A stretch of DNA of 64,000 nucleotides from Actinotignum timonense. Lineage in GTDB: Bacteria > Actinomycetota > Actinomycetes > Actinomycetales > Actinomycetaceae. Position numbers and translations under genes: made by a program. The stretch is taken from NCBI RefSeq assembly GCF_900155575.1, contig NZ_LT706966.1, positions 1,096,352 to 1,160,351 on the forward strand, in the 5' to 3' direction. Shown here in pieces: positions 8,451 through 16,353 of the stretch (positions are counted from its first letter, which is position 1; every line of letters begins with the position of its first letter). Below the pieces are notes generated by a model. That model was not told the origin of the DNA. It was given only the letters and a program-made list of their open reading frames with translations, and did no database searches.

Positions 8451-9932
8451 GTGGGATTCCAGGGATACGCGTTGATGGCAGTAGTTGTGCTGCTCATGGT
8501 CTATGTCATCCCTGGTGTGTATCGGCGGCGCGTCATCCTCGCTGATGTGCGCATCGACGAACGCTATTCACCCCAGCTACGCACCCTCGCGCTGCCGGAC
8601 GGAACGGCGGGCGTGGAAACTGGCGGGCCAACCGGGGCCATTTTTTTCCGGAAGCCGGAGGTCATCATGGCAGAGAACGACGAACGCGATATTCTTCCAC
8701 CCAGCGCGGGGCGTAATGTGCGCACCCTGGCGCGGGAACGCGCGCGCCGTAAAGCACGTATTTCCCAACGCGCGGCGAACCGCCAGCGCGGTTTTGTGGT
8801 TGCGGGCGCTTTAGGCTTGCTCATTGTGGTGCTCGGCGCTCTTGCTTTTACGGCGACGATGCCCCGTTGGATTTTCTACGTTGCTGTGGGCATCGGGGTG
8901 CTGTACGGGGCGGGCTTCGGCTACCTCCTCAGTGAAATGGGGAAAGCAACCGCTCGGGACCGCGAGGATATTGCCGAGCTCACCGAGGAACTTGGTATCC
9001 GGAAGACCCGCGGGGCGCAGCGCCATTCGCGCCGCCCGGCTCGCCCGCGCCCCGGGCGTTCGGCGGTCTCGGCGGCTTCCGCCCATTCGGCTTTGAGCGC
9101 GGCCAGCGCGGCCCTGGGAAGCGATGACCTCGGGGCGCTGACGGCCGATGCGAGCCGCAGCGCGGATCTGGGGCGGAGTGCTGATCTCAGCCGGAGTGCG
9201 GCGAGCGCGAGCGCGGGGAGTGGGAGCGCGGCTACCACGCCGACGGCTGCCTCCGCGGCCACCGGCGGCGCAGATGCAGCTGGTGAAGGTGAAGCTGAAG
9301 CTGCTGGCGATGCTCGTGACGGTGGCGCTGGTGAAGCTCGCGATGCTCAGGCCGCGAACGCCGATGAATATGAAGCCGGGGTGAACCCGGGAAAAGCACG
9401 GAGCCGGAACGCGGGGGCGCGGGCGCCTAAGCGCCGTTCCGGCATTTCGGTGACCCTTGAACAAGGGATTATCGCCGCGGAAGATTTCGCTCCTATCGCC
9501 GGTTCGCAACGCGAACAAGCGGAGAAACTTCCCAAGCGTTTCGTGGCCGGAGCGGTTCCGCGCCGCCAGCTGTCCAGCTATACGCTCAAGCCGCAGATTC
9601 AACAGCGCACGGTAGCGCCCTACCAGGCTCCTGAAGCCCCGGTAGCTCCGGTGCCCTACCGCCCCAAGGAGATTGGCGAGCGGGTGACTTTCGTGGATGC
9701 TGTGGCGCAAGGTGCGGCGGCTTCCACAGTGCCGGCGGGTCAAGCTGCTCCGCAAGGTACCGCTCAGGCTGCGGTGGGGCAGGCAGCCGCTGTGACAGCG
9801 CCTGCTGGCCAAGCAACGCCGGCATCGATGGCCGAAGCCGCATTGCCTCCCGCACAGGCAGCTGCACCTGCGCATGATGGTCTTGCAGGTGGGGCGGCTC
9901 TGGACGAGCTGCTGCGCAAGCGCCGCGCGTAG
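8451..9932 (+). CDS. SepX/GlpR-type membrane divisome protein
   Basis: The N-terminus carries a membrane segment (YALMAVVVLLMVYVIPGVY) and RRRVILADVRIDERYS. Two more membrane segments follow a basic stretch (GFVVAGALGLLIVVLGALAF and IFYVAVGIGVLYGAGFGYLL). A long Ala/Ser/Gly-rich, probably disordered cytoplasmic region follows, containing KRRSGISVTLEQGI and FVAGAVPRRQLSSY. Order and topology match Streptomyces SepX and Corynebacterium GlpR, which stabilise FtsZ assemblies and bind the MoeA-like Glp encoded just upstream. The start could be GTG 8451 or ATG 8475. The 493-residue length is long because of the linker, which is poorly conserved in this family. Confidence 0.75.
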   Translation: MGFQGYALMAVVVLLMVYVIPGVYRRRVILADVRIDERYSPQLRTLALPDGTAGVETGGPTGAIFFRKPEVIMAENDERDILPPSAGRNVRTLARERARRKARISQRAANRQRGFVVAGALGLLIVVLGALAFTATMPRWIFYVAVGIGVLYGAGFGYLLSEMGKATARDREDIAELTEELGIRKTRGAQRHSRRPARPRPGRSAVSAASAHSALSAASAALGSDDLGALTADASRSADLGRSADLSRSAASASAGSGSAATTPTAASAATGGADAAGEGEAEAAGDARDGGAGEARDAQAANADEYEAGVNPGKARSRNAGARAPKRRSGISVTLEQGIIAAEDFAPIAGSQREQAEKLPKRFVAGAVPRRQLSSYTLKPQIQQRTVAPYQAPEAPVAPVPYRPKEIGERVTFVDAVAQGAAASTVPAGQAAPQGTAQAAVGQAAAVTAPAGQATPASMAEAALPPAQAAAPAHDGLAGGAALDELLRKRRA

Positions 9933-10003
9933 CTTTGGCTGGCTGGATCGGTCTGGCTGACTGCTGAGCTACTGCGGCGCGGGTACTAACTGAAAAGGAA
10001 GAT

Positions 10004-10034
10004 CGGGGAGTGGTGTAATGGGAACCACTCCCCG
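10004..10034 (+). terminator. Rho-independent-like terminator after sepX/glpR
   Basis: CGGGGAGTGGT (10004-10014) and ACCACTCCCCG (10024-10034) form a perfect 11-bp stem with a 9-nt loop, followed by AAATTT. It separates sepX/glpR from the tRNA gene. Confidence 0.75.
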
Positions 10035-10079
10035 AAATTTCATTCCGGGCCGTTCGGGTGCTAAACTAATCAGGTCTTT

Positions 10080-10155
10080 GGGGCTATGGCGCAGTTGGTA
10101 GCGCGTCTCGTTCGCAATGAGAAGGTCAGGGGTTCGAATCCCCTTAGCTCCACCA
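10080..10155 (+). tRNA. tRNA-Ala (anticodon CGC)
   Basis: A complete cloverleaf can be drawn: acceptor GGGGCTA/TAGCTCC with one G-U pair, D-arm GCGC AGTTGGTA GCGC, anticodon loop TTCGCAA (CGC at positions 34-36), and T-arm AGGGG TTCGAAT CCCCT. CCA is encoded. It reads GCG codons, which are frequent in this genome. It marks the left edge of the lower-GC accessory stretch. Confidence 0.95.
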
Positions 10156-10228
10156 TTCTGGCTGGTAAATACCCACACACATCCATTTCGCATGCGGCTT
10201 GCAGACCTCACGAGAAAAGGGTAGACGA

Positions 10229-10272
10229 AACCCCGGCGATTTAGCCGAAGCTAGGGATCGTTCCGGGGTCTT
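10229..10272. repeat. 44-bp direct repeat, left copy (hairpin-forming)
   Basis: It begins AACCCCGGCGATTTAGCCG and ends ATCGTTCCGGGGTCTT. A near-identical copy with one difference lies at 10806-10849, so the lipoprotein gene sits between them. Each copy has an outer CCCCGG/CCGGGG stem and an inner CGGC/GCCG stem, followed by a short T-run, so each could act as a terminator. Confidence 0.85.
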
Positions 10273-10359
10273 TAACGGCTGACTATACCACCCTGGATCA
10301 TAGAAAACTTGGGATGTGAGCCAGTACTTGCCGTAGAGGAATATTCCGCTTTTGGGGAG

Positions 10360-10743
10360 TCAGGGATTTAACTGGACTTCTTCTGCTGGTAAAGCGCGGA
10401 CATCCAGATCTAGCGCTGGAGCTTCAGTTTTAACAATGAGCTTTTCGACCCTCCCCACAGCCGTGCAGTGTTGCGGAGCATTCGGCGGTGTTCCCTCGAT
10501 GACTGCCACCTCAATGCGTCCATTAGTTTCCTTGACGACGGTACGTAACTTGAAACATTTGGGGTCGCCCGTGATAGCGGTAAAGGTCAGCTCGTGTGAA
10601 TTTGTGACTTCGTACTTTGTCCAGTTTATTATCTTTTCCGAGTGTGAAGTGGCTTCGCTGCTCGAACAGCCACATAACGCAACGACGACGCTTAGGGATA
10701 CTGTTAGCCCTCTTCCGATTTTTCTCGGTGGCGATTGAATCAT
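10360..10743 (-). CDS. Small putative lipoprotein
   Basis: A 127-residue protein with a basic N-terminus, a hydrophobic core and a plausible lipobox (SVVVALCGC), so it should be lipid-modified at that Cys and anchored outside the cell membrane. The start is well supported by TTAGGAGGCGAA directly upstream of the ATG. The mature part has no recognised domain; two cysteines (DPKCFKL and PQHCTAV) could form a disulphide. Base composition is lower in GC than the flanking core genes, and the gene lies between 44-bp direct repeats, which points to recent acquisition. Function unknown. Confidence 0.7.
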   Translation of the reverse strand: MIQSPPRKIGRGLTVSLSVVVALCGCSSSEATSHSEKIINWTKYEVTNSHELTFTAITGDPKCFKLRTVVKETNGRIEVAVIEGTPPNAPQHCTAVGRVEKLIVKTEAPALDLDVRALPAEEVQLNP

Positions 10744-10805
10744 TTCGCCTCCTAACCCGGTCTATGAGTCCTATTTTGACGTATGCGCGGATCCTGGAAA
10801 GCCAT

Positions 10806-10849
10806 AACCCCGGCGATTTAGCCGAGGCTAGGGATCGTTCCGGGGTCTT
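10806..10849. repeat. 44-bp direct repeat, right copy
   Basis: Second copy of the 10229-10272 element, differing by A to G in GCCGAGGCTAGG. It lies upstream of the lipoprotein start and of the decayed methyltransferase. Together the copies bracket about 530 bp. Confidence 0.85.
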
Positions 10850-10937
10850 CGATGGCCAGGATATCATGGACGGAGACGCTCATGGAGGCTTCCTTCTGCT
10901 CCAAAATTCTGTCGTTGGCCACCAATAAGCTTCGAGC

Positions 10938-11829
10938 ATGTCACAGAACAGTCGTCGCCCCATTGCTGTGGATCTCTTTTCGGGAGCCGGCGGACTTTCC
11001 CTAGGTCTGGAGCAAGCCGGGTATGACGTTGCCGCGGCCGTTGAGTACGATCCGATCCACGCTGCCATCCACGAATTTAATTTCCCCTACGGCAAAACAT
11101 TCTGCGTGGACGTGCGTAAGGTCAGCGGCGCAATGATCCGCTCCGAATCGAATATTCAGGACCAAGAGATTCACCTCGTAGCGGGAGGTCCACCCTGCAA
11201 GGGATTTCACTGATAGGCAAACGCTCTTTGGATGATGAACGTAATTCCCTCCTCAAGGAATTTGTCCGTTTAGTCCTGGAATTGCGCTCGCGCCCCAGCT
11301 ACCCGAGTCCGCGGTATACACCACGCCGTATCAATGGTTCACTTCCGGAAGGGAACCTGCTCCCGCTGGGGCCCAGCGTCAGCGACGCTCTCGCAGTTCT
11401 ACCCGACGCAGATACTTTTGAGGAGTTTGCTGCCCAGTGATTCGGTGGAGAGCGTTGAATACTCGGAACCAAGCCCCTACGCGGCAATCCTGCGTGGTGT
11501 CACACAAGATCTGAGGAATTACGCTCGACCCCGTCCATCCTCGGGTGATTACAGTACGGGAAGCAGCACGTTTGCACGGCTACCCGGATTGGTTCAGATT
11601 CCACATAACCAAGTGGAACGGCTTCAGAGAAATCGGAAACTCCGTTCCTGTCATGCTTGGCCGCGCGGTAGCCGCAGAGCTACTCAAGGCCGATAACATA
11701 ACGCCGACCCGCGGTGAATTCACTCCACTCGGCAATGAAGCATTGCTCTCTTTCACCGCGACCGAAGCCCACGCCCACTTCGGGCTTACAGAACGCGTTA
11801 TCCCGCAACGTAACAGAGTTCAAAGTTAG
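10938..11829 (+). pseudogene. Decayed C5-cytosine DNA methyltransferase
   Basis: Pieces of one Dcm-family enzyme lie in three frames. 10938-11213 holds motif I (AVDLFSGAGGLSLGLEQAG), motif II (AVEYDPIHA) and the catalytic Pro-Cys motif IV (VAGGPPCKGF), then hits a stop. A frameshift near 11205 continues SLIGKRSLDDERNSLLKEF and later DALAVLPDADTFEEFAAQ. The next frame gives EPSPYAAILRG. The last (to 11829) has motif IX/X-like ITVREAARLHGYPDWFRF and FREIGNSVPVMLGRAV. Motifs VI-VIII and most of the target-recognition region are missing, so an internal deletion accompanies at least two frameshifts. No partner endonuclease is adjacent. The protein is very unlikely to be active. Confidence 0.85.
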
Positions 11830-11986
11830 GGATTGGTGTATTGAAACGGAGGGGATGTCACGGTTATTATGTTGCAAAATGGATAAGTATTTATCTTAGT
11901 GAATACTATAAATGAAATTATCATTATCGTATTCGATTGATTCGTTAAGGGTGTCCATAGGGGGATGCCCTGAGACGGGAGAGCGT

Positions 11987-14263
11987 ATGAAACACCGCAA
12001 ACTTTGGGGGCTTTTCGCATCCTTGATTTCCGGTGCGATTGTATTGGCGGGTATTGCTATTCCTACGGCCTTAGCCGCGAATGACATTTCCGGATTGGTT
12101 GATCAGTCTTCCATCGGGATGAACCGCAACTCCAACTTAACCGTGAATTCTCATATCGGAACCACCACTGAAGTTAGCGCGACTACGGGATGGGCGGGAA
12201 CTCTCAAGTTCAAGTTGGCTAAGAAAGGTGCGCATCCAACTGTTAATGCGGGGGATGTCCTGAAGGTTGGTTTGACCCCGATTGATCCCGCTTTGGACTT
12301 GTTGCGCATAAGTGGCAACTTCAATTCAGTCACTCAAATTACAGATTCTGTCACCGGTGCCAAACTCGCTGATGTGGCTACTGAAGCTGGGCATATTGGA
12401 GTCTTTACTTTCACTGACGTGAGTGAAGATTTTGTTACTTCCCAAATTGAGATGCCGTTCTACGTTGATAAAGGCGTACGTGACACGTATTTTGAGGAAA
12501 ACCCAGATGTTACCCACGTTGATGTCGCTTACGACATTACAGTCGACGGCAAGTCGACGGGGAAGCAGGTTACCTATCGGGTAAAGAAGCCTGTTGTCAA
12601 ACTCCCGGATATGGCTTCTTTGGAGAAGACGGGTGCTTCGAAAGTAGATGGCGATAAATCGTATATCTACTCTGAGATCCAAGTTGGTACCAGGTTGCGG
12701 CCGAATAATGAATTTATCATTTACGACACGCCCGATGTGAATATGGCTCTTCACGGGAATGTTGCCGTTTACGACGAAAAAACTCAGGGAGGTAAAGATT
12801 CCTTCTTGGCTGAACTCGGGGCAACGAATCCGCATTGGGTAAAAGATTCTACAAAGCCCGCTGAGCAGCGCATGGAGATGTGGCTTTATGACATCTACTT
12901 CCGTACACCCGAGCCAGAAAATCCTGTATCTTCCCGAACTGCGGCGTTTGAGGAAAAACCCATCCCTTTGGATCGCTATGACATCGTAGCCAAGAAACAA
13001 GGCATGATGAGCATGGCGAACGCTACCGTACCGAAAGATATTCTGCTGCAAAAACCGGCAGGAGAGCCCCTCACAGCTGAGGAACAAAAGCTTATTGATG
13101 ATGCTGGCGGCCTGTATAAGGTCGTTGGTAAAGGATTCATGCTGCGAGTGAAGAATTACTCCTCGAAGTACTTTGACGGGGGTGGATACTTCAATATCGG
13201 CTTTGATGCTGAGCCTGTTAATGATTCGGTTATGCTCAGCAAAAACGGGCGGCCTATTTATGTCAATAAGGCGTCCTATTACGCTCAAGAGATTCCGAAC
13301 TGCGATCCGCAAGTGCATCAGAATTGCACTCCGATTAAATACGAAGGATCCAAACCCGGTGACGTTGAAGCGAAGGGTAAAGGATACAACCCCGAAGAGC
13401 TTAAACCGCCGGGGATTACTGCTGAGACCGATGGGTATCAACTGATCGACTTCGTGAAGCAGGATGATACGGGTAAGGCTTTGGCAGGTGCGGTGTTCAG
13501 CATCTACAAAGCAAAATCCGACGGAACTCCGGGTGATATTGCCACTAATCGGGATGGCGTAAAACTGGAGAACCTGGTGAGCGGCGCGGATGGCAAACTC
13601 TATCTACCGGATCGTACGACAGGCGTGAAACTTGAGCTGAAGCGCGGTAACTATGTCTTCGTTGAAGTCAAGGCTCCGGAAGGCTTCGTCAAGGCAAAAG
13701 ACACCGTCGTGCCGGTGCAGTTCAAGCAAAAAGTTGTGGTGGTTTCCAATACGAAAGTGAAGAACCCGGGTGATAAGCCCAGTGTGGAACCGAGCGCTAC
13801 TCCGAGTGTCGAACCAAGCGTGAAACCGAGCATCGACCCCAGTAGTGGCCCAAGCGTCGAACCAAGCGGTGCCCCGAGTGTGGAGCCGAGCAATACTCCA
13901 AGCACCTCGCCCAGCGGCAGCCCGAGTGTGGAGCCGAGCGCGGATCCCAGTAGTGGCCCGAGCGCGGACCCCAGTGGTGAACCTAGTGGTGCCCCGAGCG
14001 TCGAACCAAGCGCGGATCCGAGCATCGACCCCAGTGCTCACCCGAGTGTTGAGCCTAGCGATGTTCCGAGTGTGGATCCGAGCACTACTCCGAGTTCCGA
14101 ACCCGGCGGTACCTCGAGCGCGAAACCTACTCCGAATATCAAGAAGGTGGAAAAACCCAATAAGAAGCTGCCGGCTACCGGATTCGAAGGTGGCTTACTT
14201 ATTGCGGTGATTGCCGTATTCGGAACAGGTATCGCCCTGTATCGGAAATCGAAAGCCAACTAA
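11987..14263 (+). CDS. LPXTG-anchored, SpaA-type pilin-like surface protein
   Basis: The 758-residue protein starts at ATG 11987 (GGGAGAG upstream) with a signal peptide ending near PTALAA. The body resembles the isopeptide D2 fold of Gram-positive pilins. At about residues 484-580 a SpaA/Cna-B domain has the lysine region LIDFVKQDDTGKALAG and the closing FVEVKAPEGF. About 115 residues of a Pro/Ser linker follow, then LPATG, a hydrophobic segment and KSKAN, the sortase cell-wall sorting signal. No sortase or other pilin gene is adjacent, so it is either a monomeric adhesin or served by a sortase elsewhere. GC content is clearly below that of core neighbours, suggesting transfer. Confidence 0.85.
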   Translation: MKHRKLWGLFASLISGAIVLAGIAIPTALAANDISGLVDQSSIGMNRNSNLTVNSHIGTTTEVSATTGWAGTLKFKLAKKGAHPTVNAGDVLKVGLTPIDPALDLLRISGNFNSVTQITDSVTGAKLADVATEAGHIGVFTFTDVSEDFVTSQIEMPFYVDKGVRDTYFEENPDVTHVDVAYDITVDGKSTGKQVTYRVKKPVVKLPDMASLEKTGASKVDGDKSYIYSEIQVGTRLRPNNEFIIYDTPDVNMALHGNVAVYDEKTQGGKDSFLAELGATNPHWVKDSTKPAEQRMEMWLYDIYFRTPEPENPVSSRTAAFEEKPIPLDRYDIVAKKQGMMSMANATVPKDILLQKPAGEPLTAEEQKLIDDAGGLYKVVGKGFMLRVKNYSSKYFDGGGYFNIGFDAEPVNDSVMLSKNGRPIYVNKASYYAQEIPNCDPQVHQNCTPIKYEGSKPGDVEAKGKGYNPEELKPPGITAETDGYQLIDFVKQDDTGKALAGAVFSIYKAKSDGTPGDIATNRDGVKLENLVSGADGKLYLPDRTTGVKLELKRGNYVFVEVKAPEGFVKAKDTVVPVQFKQKVVVVSNTKVKNPGDKPSVEPSATPSVEPSVKPSIDPSSGPSVEPSGAPSVEPSNTPSTSPSGSPSVEPSADPSSGPSADPSGEPSGAPSVEPSADPSIDPSAHPSVEPSDVPSVDPSTTPSSEPGGTSSAKPTPNIKKVEKPNKKLPATGFEGGLLIAVIAVFGTGIALYRKSKAN
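13774..14127 (+). repeat. Repetitive PSxxPS wall-spanning linker
   Basis: Short degenerate repeats encode P-S-x-x-P-S units (for example PSVEPSADPSSGPS) just before the sorting signal. Such Pro/Ser linkers typically span the cell wall. The repeated codons invite copy-number change, which would alter reach but not frame if whole units are gained or lost. Confidence 0.85.
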
Positions 14264-14289
14264 GGTTTGTTGGAAGCGAAATAATTAGA

Positions 14290-14329
14290 GTGAGCGGGGG
14301 CCGATAACTTTCGACCCCCGCTCACGTTT
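14290..14329 (+). terminator. Terminator after the LPXTG gene
   Basis: GTGAGCGGGGG (14290-14300) pairs with CCCCCGCTCAC (14315-14325), a perfect 11-bp stem, followed by GTTTC. It sits between this gene and the convergent ABC operon and could serve both. Confidence 0.8.
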
Positions 14330-14383
14330 CAAGAACCTCTGGGCTCCCGTGGATCTTCACGCAGGTGAAGTGCAGTGCTGTGG

Positions 14384-15031
14384 CTAACGCACTCCCGCCC
14401 GTTGCTCGGTGAGGCGCCGGTGGGAGAGCGTGAGAACCCGATCGGCGCCGCGGGCAATATCCGCGGAGTGCGTGACAAGAATGACGCACTTGCCGTGCAG
14501 ATGTGCGGCGTCGTGCAAAATCTGGACCACGCCGCGCGCGGTGTCCTCATCAAGGTTTCCCGTCGGCTCGTCCGCAAGAATCACCGGCGCGGGTGAGGCC
14601 AGCGCCCGCGCAATCGCCACCCGCTGCTGCTGCCCACCAGAAAGCCGCAGCACATTACGGTGAATCTCATCCTCACTCAAACCCAGCTCCAGCAGCACGG
14701 AACTATCCGCCCGCCGATCCACCAGCCGCACATTCTCCAGCGGCGTCAAGTAATCAATGAGATTGTAATTCTGGAACACCAGCGAAATATGGGCGCGGCG
14801 GTGATGGGCGTAGCCCGTCGTCGCAATATCCACGCCCTCAAAAAGCACCGCGCCCTTCGTGGGCGTATCCAAACCCGCCAGCAAACTCAACAGCGTCGAT
14901 TTCCCGGCCCCCGAAGCGCCCAGCAGCGCCGTAACCGTGCCCGGCTCGAAACCTGCGCACACATCGGTCAGCACCTTCGCGCCGCTACCCGGGTAGCTGT
15001 AACTCACGTGATCAAGTTCCATAACATTCAT
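14384..15031 (-). CDS. ABC transporter ATPase, MacB/LolD type
   Basis: A 215-residue nucleotide-binding subunit. Walker A is GASGAGKST, the signature is [15 protein letters not shown] and Walker B is [12 protein letters not shown]; the N-terminal [14 protein letters not shown] and the VTHS H-loop are also visible. This pattern is typical of the LolD/MacB/FtsE class that drives FtsX-fold permeases in export or envelope signalling. The start at 15031 is chosen for the AGGA 7 nt upstream; ATG 15022 is an alternative. It is the last gene of a three-gene leftward operon, 8 nt after the second permease. Substrate unknown. Confidence 0.9.
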   Translation of the reverse strand: MNVMELDHVSYSYPGSGAKVLTDVCAGFEPGTVTALLGASGAGKSTLLSLLAGLDTPTKGAVLFEGVDIATTGYAHHRRAHISLVFQNYNLIDYLTPLENVRLVDRRADSSVLLELGLSEDEIHRNVLRLSGGQQQRVAIARALASPAPVILADEPTGNLDEDTARGVVQILHDAAHLHGKCVILVTHSADIARGADRVLTLSHRRLTEQRAGVR

Positions 15032-15039
15032 AATTTTTC

Positions 15040-16353
15040 CTAACTCAGTGACGAAAGAATCTGCCGGGGAGACCGGCGCAAAATCGGAAACAGCGCAATA
15101 GCCAGCGCCACGGCAAGAATCCCGGCGCCAACACCCAGCGCCCACGCAATATCCGCGCCACTCACCGCCACCGGAGGCAACCCGGCCAGCGCGCCCGGCG
15201 CCGCACCGTCCACAACGGCCCGCCCCACAAGCACGGTAAGCTGGCGCCCCGCAAGAATAGCGACGACGCCGCCAGCCAGCGCCAGCGCGCCCAACTCAAG
15301 CGCGAAACCGCCGGCAATCACGCGGCGCTGCTGCCCGAGCGAGAGCAGCACCCCAATTTCCCGCATACGCCCGCGCACCCACAGGGCCAACACCGCCGCG
15401 GCAATCACCACGCCGGCCGCGCAGGCACCGCTGAGCAGTGCACTCAACAGGCCCTCCACGCTATCCATCGCGCGCAGCACCCCGGTGAAACTCGCGGCAT
15501 TGTGCTCGTAGCTGAGATCGGGAAGTGCGGCGCGGGCCGCGGCCAGGCTCGCGGGTAACTCGCTCGCGCTCGCGGTGAAACACCGCACCCGGGTGGCACC
15601 CGCTTCCCCGCTGAGCTCACGGCCGGCCGCGCTATCCACGAGGATGCGATTCGCGGCTGCGCTTGCCGGCAGTCCAGACGGATTCGGGGTGGTGCCGTCG
15701 AAAATCCCGGTGATCTGGCGGGTCACCTCGCCGGCCGGGCCGCGCAGCCGCAGCTCATCGCCAAGCCGCAAGGTATTCGCCTCGGCGAAATCACGGTGAA
15801 TGAGGGCGCCCGGTTTCGCGCTGCTGTTCATCTTTCCGGACGTGAGCCGGTAGAGCCTGGCCGCGAAAGCCGGGAAACGTGCCGGATCGGAGCTCGCGGT
15901 CACCGTCACCGCGCCCATGACGCCGGCATCCAGCTGCACCCCGCCCGCGGTGGCCACAGCTCGGGCTCCCACCGGAGTGGCCAGAATATCTTGCTCGGTT
16001 GCAGTGCTCGTCACGCCGGGCAGCGCCGCGAGCTGGCTGGCCTGGGCCGGACTCAGGGTAGGCGCGGCTTGGGTCAGCGGATTATCGGCGGGATTGGTGT
16101 TTGGGCTATCGCTTGGGATCGCACCGTCCGCCCCGCTGGGCGCAGCAGCCGGCGCGCTCGCCACGAACCCGGCTCCGACCTGGGCGTCAATGGCGGTGCG
16201 CAGCTGGCCCATGGCCCCGCGCACCCCGGCCTGCGCCACCAACGCCGTAAAAATCACGCTAATAACCACGAAAAGCAGCACATTGCGAACCGGGCGGCGC
16301 CGCAGCGCGAGCCCAGCGCGCGCCCCCGCGCTCATGGGAGTTACCCCACTCAT
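15040..16353 (-). CDS. FtsX/MacB-fold ABC permease
   Basis: A 437-residue membrane protein with one N-terminal membrane segment (NVLLFVVISVIFTALVAQAG), a large extracytoplasmic domain of about 230 residues, and three C-terminal membrane segments (LLSALLSGACAAGVVIAAAVL, GGFALELGALALAGGVVAIL, ALGVGAGILAVALAIALF). This is the FtsX/MacB topology. MREIGVLLSLGQQRR matches the family signature REIGxLxAxG after TM2. It overlaps the upstream permease by 4 nt, so the two are translationally coupled and probably form a heterodimer. Confidence 0.85.
   Translation of the reverse strand: MSGVTPMSAGARAGLALRRRPVRNVLLFVVISVIFTALVAQAGVRGAMGQLRTAIDAQVGAGFVASAPAAAPSGADGAIPSDSPNTNPADNPLTQAAPTLSPAQASQLAALPGVTSTATEQDILATPVGARAVATAGGVQLDAGVMGAVTVTASSDPARFPAFAARLYRLTSGKMNSSAKPGALIHRDFAEANTLRLGDELRLRGPAGEVTRQITGIFDGTTPNPSGLPASAAANRILVDSAAGRELSGEAGATRVRCFTASASELPASLAAARAALPDLSYEHNAASFTGVLRAMDSVEGLLSALLSGACAAGVVIAAAVLALWVRGRMREIGVLLSLGQQRRVIAGGFALELGALALAGGVVAILAGRQLTVLVGRAVVDGAAPGALAGLPPVAVSGADIAWALGVGAGILAVALAIALFPILRRSPRQILSSLS

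Noticed and set aside
13774..14127. Regular short repeats that could be mistaken for a CRISPR array
   Set aside because: They are in-frame Pro/Ser codon repeats of varying spacing in a wall-anchored protein, without unique spacers or cas genes.
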